From assembly GCA_050084515.1 (NCBI GenBank), contig CM114274.1, positions 15,686,001 through 15,750,000 of the forward strand: a stretch of DNA of 64,000 nucleotides, given 5' to 3'. Below, one piece after another: positions 37,506-46,439 of the stretch. The stretch's first letter is position 1. Each line of letters starts with the position of its first letter. The stretch comes from Blasia pusilla (taxonomy: Eukaryota; Marchantiophyta; Marchantiopsida; Blasiales). Below the pieces are notes generated by a model that worked only from the letters and a program-made list of their open reading frames with translations, searched no databases and was not told the origin of the DNA. Both the position numbers and the translations under genes were made by a program.

Positions 37506-38177
37506 GGTGAGCCGAATTATGTATGCGGGGATCCCATTGATGCCAAGGGTATCCATATTCTCCGATGTGCACATGGTGGAGAACGAACGGCCACACATAA
37601 TGTCAATAGAGAGGCGGTAGCATCGGTGGCTCATACTACAGAATACACCGTTGGGCAAGAGCAACTCCATGTCCTACCTTCAACCACACAAGCAACCTCT
37701 CGTCGGAGAGTGGATCATGTTATGTCTCGAGGTGGATTCCGGACACTAGGTGATGTGATGGTTGGTGATCCAGCACGTTCAAACTTGGTGTGTCGAGCTC
37801 CACATACCAAAGGGTCGGCGGCCGAAGTTGTAGTAAGAATCAAGAAGTTAAGTTATGTTATGAGACATGCGACTGATGGATTTATTTCTCTTGGAGTGGA
37901 AATATTCGATCATTTACATGTGTCTTTTGATACTTTCCTGAAAACATGTGCTCACCACTACTTAGAGAATCATCACCTTGCCCCTTCCCGTAGTCCTTCT
38001 CTCTCTATAGTTACTACTTATTTTCGGCAATACATCTCAGTGGCCTTACAACGTGCACAAGCCTTGGCATTGATACGTCGTACGGAGGTGGTGGAGGGTC
38101 GCCGCCTCGTCGTCCATTCACGGTTGACCAATCACTCGTGTTATTTTCAGATTTGTTTCAAGCTATCAATCGTGTAG
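37506..38177 (+). pseudogene. Restriction-like endonuclease end of non-LTR retroelement
   Basis: The open plus frame begins GEPNYVCGDPIDAKGIHILR then CAHGGERTATHNVNREAVAS, a C...H...C and HGG.RT..H motif like that before the restriction-like endonuclease of R2-type non-LTR elements. It continues TSRRRVDHVMSRGGFRTLGD with VMVGDPARSNL, where the endonuclease core (R.D....) is expected, then a helical tail rich in FLKTCAHHYLE and YISVALQRAQALALIRR. A stop follows at 38175-38177. The upstream sequence is broken and the RT is absent here. The 3' flank (to about 38500) is repeated at 36905-37090. It is probably the missing C-terminal half of the element type seen at 40.7-43.0 kb. Confidence 0.6.
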
Positions 38178-38316
38178 CTCGTTGAATCGATGTTTGCGTT
38201 GGCTAGTTGCCATTTTTTTTTTGCATTCTTTTGTGTATTTGTTGATTCCTCTTTTGAAATGTTATTACCTTTCTTTGTCCTCTTTGAAGGTTTATTTTAT
38301 AATAAAGTGAATATAT

Positions 38317-38500
38317 ACTTGCTTGAAATTAAAATCAATATACCAAGAACTAATAATATATAATTTCAACTGCGAATATTATATATTATTATTCGGCCCA
38401 TAATAATAATAATGATCCTTATATGCCTTTTTCTTGTTTTGGGCTCACTAGTCCTTATTATTTGGGCATGATTATTTTCCCGGCATCTAAACTCTCTACC
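38317..38500 (+). repeat. Non-LTR element 3' end, copy 2
   Basis: The second copy of the 3'-flank repeat described at 36905, lying 140 bp after the endonuclease stop codon. It contains a short AATAATAATAAT run. Confidence 0.65.
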
Positions 38501-38819
38501 TATTTTGGGGCCCTACTGAAATAATGACGCCCTGCACTTCCACCGTAGTGACATGTAGTACTAGAGATGTCGGACTGTGAGCGTGTGAAGGCCGGCCGAG
38601 CCGCGGGATGCGAGAAGACGGCGGCGTCAGGCGTGCCGTGGTAATCAGGGTCGGGAATGATCCAAGCGATCCAGAAAAGACTGGCAGTCTACGGGATCGG
38701 AGGGTCGGCGAGGATTCCAGGAAGGGGACAGGACTCGCCAGCGCCGAGGAGACGGGGAGAACTCGACGCTTTTGGATATGGGAAGGTTCGCTTCCAGTGA
38801 CAGAAAGAGATGTACGTGA

Positions 38820-39490
38820 GGACGCATACGAAAGACAACGATTCTCACTTTTCTGGGGTGCACTTTGCTCTGCTCTGCGATCGCTTTTCTGAAGCTTGCC
38901 TGCGGCATCGGACAGCAGAAGTGTGGGGAGCACTGGGGACGACAACTGTTGCGCGCTTACTCTTGTCGAGCCTATGATCTAAATGTTCCTGTCTTCTTAT
39001 CCGAAAGACGACGATTCTCACTTTTCCTACCCCAGAAAACTCTTGTTCGCTCTTGTCTAGCGTACGTGGACAACAGCGATGCGCAGACGGGGAGACTCCG
39101 AAAGACGACGATTCTCACTTTTCTGGAGTGCACTTGCTCTGCTCACCTCTGCTCGGCGAACTCTTTTCTGGAACTTGCCCGCAGCGTAGGACAGCAGTAG
39201 CGTTGGGACGAAGGTTAGACTAGGGGATCGCGAAACCCCTACGGATTCCAGGCAATCGTTGCGCCTTCAACTCTTGTTCGCTCTCGTCTACGACGATTCT
39301 CAATTTTCGGAAGTGGAATTGCTCAGATCTCCTCTGCTCTGCGATAGCTTTTCTGAACTACTCCTGCAACATGGAACAGAAATAGCGTGAGGAAGAAGAT
39401 CAGAGTTAGACCAGAGGAACGTGAGCACGTGATGACAGTTGTTGCGCTTTTACTATCGTCTAGCCTACGATGGAAGTGTGTGTTCTCGTC
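38820..39490 (+). repeat. GC-rich degenerate tandem repeat
   Basis: The phrase ACGATTCTCACTTTTC occurs at about 38838, 39010 and 39108, with a variant (ACGATTCTCAATTTTC) near 39290. It is followed each time by variants of GGAGTGCACTTGCTCTGCTC, CTTTTCTGAACTTGCC, GGACAGCAG and GTTGCGC.TTACTCTTGTC. Units range from about 100 to 270 bp and are shuffled. The segment is more GC-rich than its surroundings, and overlapping frames on both strands are by-products. It may be a promoter-like or satellite-like array. Confidence 0.75.
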
Positions 39491-39499
39491 GCAGATCGT

Positions 39500-40690
39500 A
39501 ACATTGCAACAGGCAGAGATGTTGTCGGTTCGGTTCTGCCGGGGAACTACAGTCCAGACCGCCTGCCCGAACTACCAGTTCTTTTAGGGAAAAATATAAA
39601 TTAAATAAATAAATTTTAATATTATAAACAGTGTGCGGCCTGGGCAATGGGGTTTCGAATATGAAGGGTTCCATACGATTAGCCTGATTGGAGTGTGAAA
39701 TGAATTTTGGAACCAGTAACTGCCTTCTTTAATTGAATTTTCGCCAAGAAATTAAAATGGCACCAGTAATTACTAAACGATGGCTTGGATTGATGTGAAA
39801 ATGTGCGTGGAAGATGAGAACGAGTCATACTTGCAAAGTCACCTTAGGCCTAGATGAGAGTAGCGTCGTGTTGGTTTTATAGCATCAGTTTGAAATTTGT
39901 AATTTGCTTCTAGGAAGTAGGGAGGCTTGTGGGGGACTTGTGGGGGAGGAGGACTATGGAGGAAGACTATGGAGGACGTTTAGAATTTTATTTGTAACTA
40001 TTTCCATGGTGATCCAATCTTTTCAATTTAAGGTCCAATGTGTTCATCTTCTCAAGCTTGAACTTTGGGTTCTTTTTTTTTCCACTTAAGATTGAGATTT
40101 CCAAAGTTCTTGGGATCTTTGGACCTCCTTCTCTCTTAAATGTGCTCATAGATTCTATATGCAATTTCAAACATAGCGCTCTCCTTATAAAGTGATACCA
40201 GCTTACCATCGGTTTAACGGATTCCTCTTGCTTTTCTGGATTTTTGATATGGGCTGGGCCCAACATTACGAACTCATTCTCTCATAGCGGTCATTAGTGG
40301 GTGCCTCACTTCCTCCCCCACATCCTCTTTTTTGGTGTTTCCAATTTCTTTCATAACTTTCTTCTCAAATGTCGATTTTGGGCGTGTATGGGCTTGTTTT
40401 GATCATCTTGACGAGCTCGTTCTTTTGATATCAAGTAGGTTTTCTATTTTTTATTCCTTCTTTGTAGGCGCCTATTTTTGTGTACGGGTTTGTTTTAGGT
40501 CAATTCCTCCCAAAAGTCTTCCTTGCTCTTTCAACTCCTTACCTTATTGTTTCGCCCCTACATACGTTTAGAACATTAGAAATTCATATTCTTGATCCAC
40601 CTCTTCCGATATCATATCCATCACTTTTCCTTTTCAATTACTTTTTATATTTTTCTTATAGTAACTTTCAATCATAAATTCGGTATTGCC
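39500..40690. other. Unassigned DNA before the non-LTR element
   Basis: No coding motif recognised. Part of 40300-40780 may be the 5' UTR of the retroelement that follows, as it is pyrimidine-rich on the plus strand without a frame break signal. Confidence 0.3.
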
Positions 40691-40780
40691 TAATCTTCAT
40701 CTCTCCACTACTTTTGCTTTGCTCATTATCCTCATGCTTTCTCCAAACCACGCCCGTATGTCTTTTCTTATCTTCGAGAC

Positions 40781-43041
40781 TTGCCTACCTTTACTTCTAT
40801 GTCATCAGAGATGGAGTTGGATTCTCCATCTACTCGCTTATCTGGTTTTACACGCCTCCTACAGCCAGCAGTAACCTCTCCCCCTGGTTCACCTCCTCAT
40901 CGCCGATCTCGCCATTTTCCTCCAGATGCTAATACACCCATTACACTCGCTACATTTCTTCCGGATTCTCCTCTTCTCCCTTCTTCGCCTTGTCCTATTG
41001 AGCCTAATCATGATCCATTATTACCAAATCCTTCTACTTTGCCATCCCCACATATCTCATCTATGCCCTTGCTTCCAACTCCCATCTATTCTACCCGAAT
41101 CTCCCCTCTTCCTCCTCCTCCTTCCCCAACCTATTCACCCCCTCATCGTCGGCCATCACCACCTCTTGCACCTCCCACCTCCTCTCCTTGTAACCCTTCT
41201 ACTTCTCCATTTGTACCAAAGGTTCGTTGCATACCTTGTGGTAAGGACTTTGCTCCTAATGGGATCAAAAGACATCAGCGGTACTGTCGATCCATGCATG
41301 GGCCTTCAATCCCTAACCCCATACCAACTCCTACTACACTCCCCACAACAATTGCTTGGACGTGGTTAAGCCAAATTGATCTCCTTCGCTCTTTCCATCC
41401 AGGTCTTCCTCGTGCTAGACTCTACACTCGCATTCCTATTGCTCTTCGCCCCATCACCCAACAAGCTTTGCTATTCCCATTAGAAAGGTTAGCGTGTGAC
41501 CCCATAGATATAAATGCTTGGTATCTCCTATTACCTTCCCGCAATGGGTTTTAGTCCTCCCTCCAAGGGGGGGTGCAATGGGTCATCGTGAAACCTCCAC
41601 ACGTATTCAACGCTTTATGTCAGGGGATTGGGAGAATCTTCAGAATGAGCATGTACTTCGAGCTGAGGCCTTAGCTGCAGCTCATGCCACTCAACATGCC
41701 AATCATGGGAGGCCTTCAATACAACAACGCCCGACAAAGTCTACTATTGGGGCAGGTTGGTGAGTTTTCACGTCAAACTCGAGCATTGGGTCCTCTTTCT
41801 CCGGCGGTTCCAAGTAAAAAAAGTGGCTCTCTTAGAAGCTCTTCATCCTCCTTCAAGTGGCGATGCTCCATCTTTTGTGGAAGACTATACAAAGACCTTG
41901 ACTTGGAGCTTGACTTGGAGGTTTTCACTAGGGCTTTTCTGCATACTCCTCGCTTATCGAAGCGGGCTATCAAGGATGGTTTTTGAGCATCTCCGCGATT
42001 GCTTTATCCCAGCAGATTCAGCAAGTGGCTTTGTCTCTCTATATAAGGTGTGTGCATATATGGCGGCAGGTCGTCTCCCATTCTCTATCTCTAGGCTCTT
42101 AGGGGCTTGTCGTTTGTTGGCTATGGATAAGCCTCCTTCAGGTGTGCGCCCTTTGGCTATTGGAGAGGTTTTATACCACTTGGTCAGTCGATCCCTATGC
42201 TTACAATTTCGTCCTCACTTTAGTGCCCACTTATTTCCTCATCAATTTGGAGTGGCAACTCCTGGAGGTTGTGAGGCTGTGGTGCATGAGATTCACTCCA
42301 CTCTTGATATTCATCCAGATTGAGTAGCAATTTAAGTCGATGTGGCTAACGCATTCAATTGAGTTTCTCGTGCGGCCATCTTTGAGGAATTACGTTGTGC
42401 AAGAGGACAACTCGCGAGCCTCATTCCATTAGTTCGCTCCTTCTATGCCTATGATACGCCCATTATCTATTCCCATCATGCTACTTCTCGGGAATATAGT
42501 ATTCTCCAATCGGCTTGTGGCACACGTCAAGGTGATCCCATGGGAGGCCCACTCTTTGCCATTGCCCATTTTCGTGCCCTTCGAACATCAACGCAAGCAT
42601 TTCCATCTTTTCTTTTTCCTTCTATTGCTGATGACACTCACATTTTAGGTCCTCCTTCTGAAGTGGTTCTGCTTATACCCATTTGTGGAGCAACTCTCTT
42701 TCTTAAACCTTAAAGTCCAACCTAGTAAATGTGGAGTATGGTCTCCTTCATGCCTTCCCTCAACATTCACCCCACCTACTCCTGATTTTCCCATTTACAT
42801 TGAAGGGGTTAGAGTTCTTGGGGTCCCAATTGGCTTCATCGACTATATCTCAAAGTTCTTGGATGAGGCCCTTTTGAAAGACGTGGAATGGCTTCATTTA
42901 TTACCTCATCTTGGGGATCCCCAAGTGGTTTATAGGATTCTCTCCCAATGTTTTCTTCGACGACCTTCCTACCTTCTTCGCACTTGTCCTCCCACTTCAA
43001 GCTTCTTACATCGGCTGGCCTCTTTTGATGCTTCTATCTTT
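40781..43041 (+). pseudogene. Non-LTR retrotransposon: zinc finger and reverse transcriptase
   Basis: A proline/serine-rich N-terminus carries a CCHC finger, CIPCGKDFAPNGIKRHQRYC (about 41229-41288). The frame then shifts near 41540 and again near 41690 and 41820. RT blocks follow: GVRPLAIGEVLYHLVSR, FGVATPGGCEAVVHEI, block A VDVANAFN, block B QGDPMGGPLFAIA, block C IADDTHILG (catalytic DD present), block D QPSKCGVWSPS after a frameshift near 42680, and RVLGVPIGF. Three stops (TGA 42321, then TAA and TGA before VSRAAIFEEL) crowd around block A. It ends at 43041, where a Ty3/gypsy LTR remnant begins. The single upstream finger and RT style suggest an R2-like, restriction-endonuclease type; no AP endonuclease is seen. 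Subfamily is uncertain. Confidence 0.75.
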
Positions 43042-43064
43042 TAACTATAACTAACAAAGGATGG

Positions 43065-44310
43065 TTACAAACCTCCCCCCATTTTAGACACAACGTCCTT
43101 GTTGTGAGAACTTTCAAACTCTTGCACTATTAATGGTGCGTTCACCAAGTTGGCTGAGGGTTCCCATATGGCCTCAAACAGTGGATATACTTTCCATTGG
43201 ACCAAATATTCAACTCGTTGATGATGAGCTCCTCGAGTACGTTTCTTCAAGATACGTTCCACTTCAAATTCTTCATGATCTCGACTATTTGGGGTAGTGG
43301 TGGAGTGACAATATTGTCCTTAAATCTCTTAGGGCGTGGAATAAATGGTCAAAGAAGAGAGACATCAAATACAGGATGGATTTTCATATGCATCGATAGG
43401 TCTAGCTTATACGCCACGACGCCCACTTTTTGTAGGACAATATAGCGAATATTAAGCTTACAAACTCTTACTAATGATAAATTGGTTATTGCTAACCAAA
43501 CCTTATCCCCTTCAAAAAACTCGATATCTCGACGATGAGCATCTACGTGTTTTTTTTTTCGATTTTTGGGCAATAGCCAACTTCTCCTTAGTAAGTTGAA
43601 CCCCTTTCTGAATCTGGTCCACAAACTCATTAACTGCAGCTACCTTTGTAGGTTCCCTCAGACTTTTCCCTACTCGAGTGAGACTAGAAGGAATTGAGGG
43701 ATGCTCGCCATGCATTAAAAAGAACGGTGTGGTCTTAGTGGAAGAGTTCATGGAGTTATTGTATGAGAACTCTACTAAGGGCAACAATGAGTCCCATCCT
43801 TATTGATCCTCCAATGTTAAGGTGCATAGCATATTCTCAATGGTACGGTTGGCCCTTTCAGTTTATCCATCAGTTTGAGGGTGATAAGCTGTAGATATGG
43901 CTAGTTTAATTTGGAGCAATCCGAATAAAGCCTTCCAAAATAAACTCGTGAAATGGGTTCCCCTATCAATGATAAGCACTTTAGGAAGACCATGATGGTG
44001 ATGGACAAAGACTATCTCGATGTAGATCCTAGCCAACTCTGGTGCAATCACAGTCTTCTTGATCGGACAAAGGTGTATCATCTTGCTTAGTCTATCCACA
44101 AAGACCACAATAGAGTCATATCCCGTTATCGTATATGGTAGCTCACAAACAAGATCCACAATGACTTGTTCCCAACGTTTTTGAGGTATTGGGATTGGCT
44201 GCAACAATCCTGTTGGTTTTGTGTTACCAGCCTTGATTTGTTGATAAATCCTACAACTCCTTACATATACGTCAACATCTTCTCTCATTTTGGACCAATA
44301 GTATGCCCGT
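43065..44310 (-). pseudogene. Integrase and chromodomain
   Basis: Begins YYWSKMREDVDVYVRSCRIY near 44310, straight after gag sequence. Integrase core at 44288-43863 has VIVDL (first D) and VLIIDRGTHFTSLFW (second D), then STAYHPQTDG. A TAA at 43863-43865 interrupts just before TERANRTIE, which contains the third catalytic residue. Another TAA follows near 43803. The C-terminal region LVEFSYNNSMNSSTKTTPFF then MHGEHP lies at 43787-43630. The VFDVSLL motif is at 43349. The chromodomain, ILKKRTRGAHHQRVEYLVQW then KVY..FEAIWEP, lies at 43262-43140; its aromatic positions (Y, W, W) are kept. Chromodomains target integration to marked chromatin in this clade. Frame is broken, so inactive. Confidence 0.8.
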
Positions 44311-44322
44311 TATAATCCCTCT

Positions 44323-45197
44323 ACCCGCATAACCATCTCGTGCTCGAAGGTTACCCAACTCCATGGGTGTGGGTCCGTAGTGGTTGTTCATGGAAGAAAC
44401 CACCTCTCCTTCTCCTTCGTACACATTTGCCATACGTTGAGCACATGCGATTGCTTCATTGATTTCTTTTGGGTTATCTCGAATCACCTCTTGACGCACC
44501 TCCTCTTCAAACCTCTCTTAAACAGATTGAGAGCTTCTAGCCCACTCATGTCGCAGATTTGTATCTACAAGTCACAAAAATTCTTCGAGGTAGTCCTCCA
44601 TAGTGCCTTTCTGCTCCAGTCGCTATAATTTCATTCTAGTAGTGAGGATTGGATCTAGAGCTTGGAAATTTTGCAGCAGCCCTTGCTTCATTCCGCTCCA
44701 TGTAATTTGTTGAGTTGTTTCAATCAAGGATCTCTCCCATCCTTGATACCATATCAATGTTCGATCGATTAACCAAGATCTTACAAACATCCCTACAATA
44801 TGATCATCAATATTGAAAAGGGATAAATGGATTTCCGTCCGAGTGATCCAACCCTCTAATACCCCCATGGCTCGACTTCCTTTGTATTGTTCTACCTTGC
44901 ATGTCTTTGTCATTTTCAATATCAATGATGCTTGAGCATTCATCTCCATCACTCTTTGTGCTGCTTGGGCCTCCAATGCTCGTGCCCTTAAGGTTTTGTG
45001 ACTCTCCCCAGAAGTCACGACACTCGTGATTTCCGTCTCCATCCCACCTATCGGAAGAACTCTCTCTCTCTCTCTACTAACATATTTCTGACCGAAGCAA
45101 CTTCTTGTTCTAATTCTTGGACTTGGTTTTGATTTTGATCAAATGCAACTCTCAACTCTCTCAATTCACGAATCATATCCCTCAAAGTTTCTTCCAT
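44323..45197 (-). pseudogene. Chromovirus gag
   Basis: ATG at 45197 gives MEETLRDMIRELRELRVAFD, a coiled N-terminus. The frame slips in a (GA)n run at 45061-45076 and resumes as GGMETEITSVVTSGESHKTL. The capsid-like part reads EGWITRTEIHLSLFNIDDHI, WYQGWERSLIETTQQITWSG and LLQNFQALDPILTTRMKL (44623), followed by a stop. It then continues MEDYLEEFL and VIRDNPKEINEAIACAQRMA to PTPMELGNLRARDGYAGRG, where the nucleic-acid-binding region should begin. From there the sequence jumps to integrase. Gag normally packages the element RNA. Confidence 0.75.
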
Positions 45198-45229
45198 GAT
45201 CGCTCCGACTTTCCCCTAACCCTTTACTA

Positions 45230-45670
45230 TCACTTTAATATAAGATCAAGATATACACCTGCCAATTTTGCACATTAGGGACTACAAAAGGCAATGTTGA
45301 CCCAATGACTTCATCATAATACTCTGGGCCAAACTGCCTCACCATAAACTCTCTATATGCTATCTTAGGTTGACAAACCACATGGACTATACATCGAATG
45401 TTAAAAAACACTTGTGGGGGCCTATTCAAATCCATTCCCCATATCTCCTCTAAAAAAATATATAAATAGTGCAATCCCATACACGATCATATGTAACAAT
45501 AGGGAGGATCATCGGATAGCGAGACTCCATTACTTGCGTAATGAAAACTTCACCAAAGTGATATACGAGGTATCTCGTGAACCAGTGTCTATCTACATAT
45601 AAGAGTTTGATGGTGAACGGATTAAGAAACGAAAAATTAGGAGCCACTCTCGCTCCCCCTCCATCCATTA
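45230..45670 (-). CDS. Extra ORF between LTR and gag, unknown
   Basis: Two overlapping minus frames (45668-45450 and 45480-45235) lie in the leader. They read RHWFTRYLVYHFGEVFITQV then MESRYPMILPIVTYDRVWD, and after one frame change FLEEIWGMDLNRPPQVFFNI then VCQPKIAYREFMVRQFGPEYYDEVIGS. Composition is protein-like. If joined by correcting one shift they would give about 140 residues. I recognise no domain. It could be an additional element gene or a captured host exon; chance open frames remain possible. Confidence 0.35.
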
Positions 45671-45815
45671 CCTACAAAACAGCCCTTCCCCCTTACTCTA
45701 CTTGCAGTTCAATAGCCACTGCCAACCTCTAACAACCTATCTACTCTAAACAGTATATCATTACTTGATCATCCTTCCAAGAGGGATAATCCACTCTCGT
45801 TGGAAGAGCAACTTT

Positions 45816-45827
45816 GCTCTGATACCA
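45816..45827 (-). promoter_or_regulatory. Primer binding site for initiator Met tRNA
   Basis: The minus strand reads TGGTATCAGAGC one base after the LTR end, the standard plant primer binding site complementary to the 3' end of initiator tRNA-Met. Confidence 0.95.
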
Positions 45828-45828
45828 T

Positions 45829-46183
45829 TGTAACTCTCCAGCTCACGGAACCACTCTAGAGTTGCTCAAAGATAGAATGCCCTCAAGGCCTCTCCTCTTC
45901 CTTTATATACTTAGAGATAGGTACAATGAAGACAAATTAGCTCTACCTATCTTTATGCTACATGTTCTACTCTCATAGCATGAGAGGATCTCCTTTGGAG
46001 TCTAATGTCCCAACCTCATCTTCCTCAACCTCATACTTATCTTCCTTTTCACCAACCTATGGCCCCACTCTCATCTTTATCTCATGTATCTTGTCTTTTC
46101 TCTTTTTGGTTGATTTTTTCCCACTTATGCGCTTCATAACATAGATTCTAACTTAACTATGACTAACAAAGGATGGTTACAGT
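45829..46183 (-). repeat. 5' LTR of chromovirus, 355 bp
   Basis: On the minus strand it starts TGTAACCATCCTTTGTTAGT and ends GAGAGTTACA, with TG...CA termini. It contains a TATATAAAGGAAG promoter-like box. Relatives are the truncated copy at 18830-19105 and the solo copy at 58488-58813. No target-site duplication can be checked because the other LTR is truncated. Confidence 0.9.
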
Positions 46184-46439
46184 GCCTCGCAATATCATCA
46201 ATCTCCACATACAGGTATTATTGCACACGTACTCCTACCTGCAAAACAACAGCTAACCTAGTGTTGATCCCTTGAAGAGATCCAACACCCGAATACCCTC
46301 TTCTAGGATGCACCACACAATCGAGGTGGTGTCCAAAGGGATCATAACAGCACTCCTGCCTACCTAGGGTTTCTCTAACTGTCACACTTTGATGCAAACG
46401 TCTTGCTCAATGCAGTCTGCACATGCTCAATGGCTAAGC

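Larger units (their letters stand above)
43041..46183 (-). mobile_element. Ty3/gypsy chromovirus, internally deleted
   Basis: A minus-strand element with a full 5' LTR (45829-46183), tRNA-Met PBS, leader, gag, integrase, chromodomain, polypurine tract (43070-43083, GGGGGGAGG) and only the first 29 bp of the 3' LTR (43041-43069). Protease, RT, RNase H and the integrase zinc finger are missing: gag joins integrase near 44300. Its 3' LTR is cut off at the non-LTR element. Related pieces lie at 18.7-19.4 kb and 58.5 kb. Confidence 0.85.
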
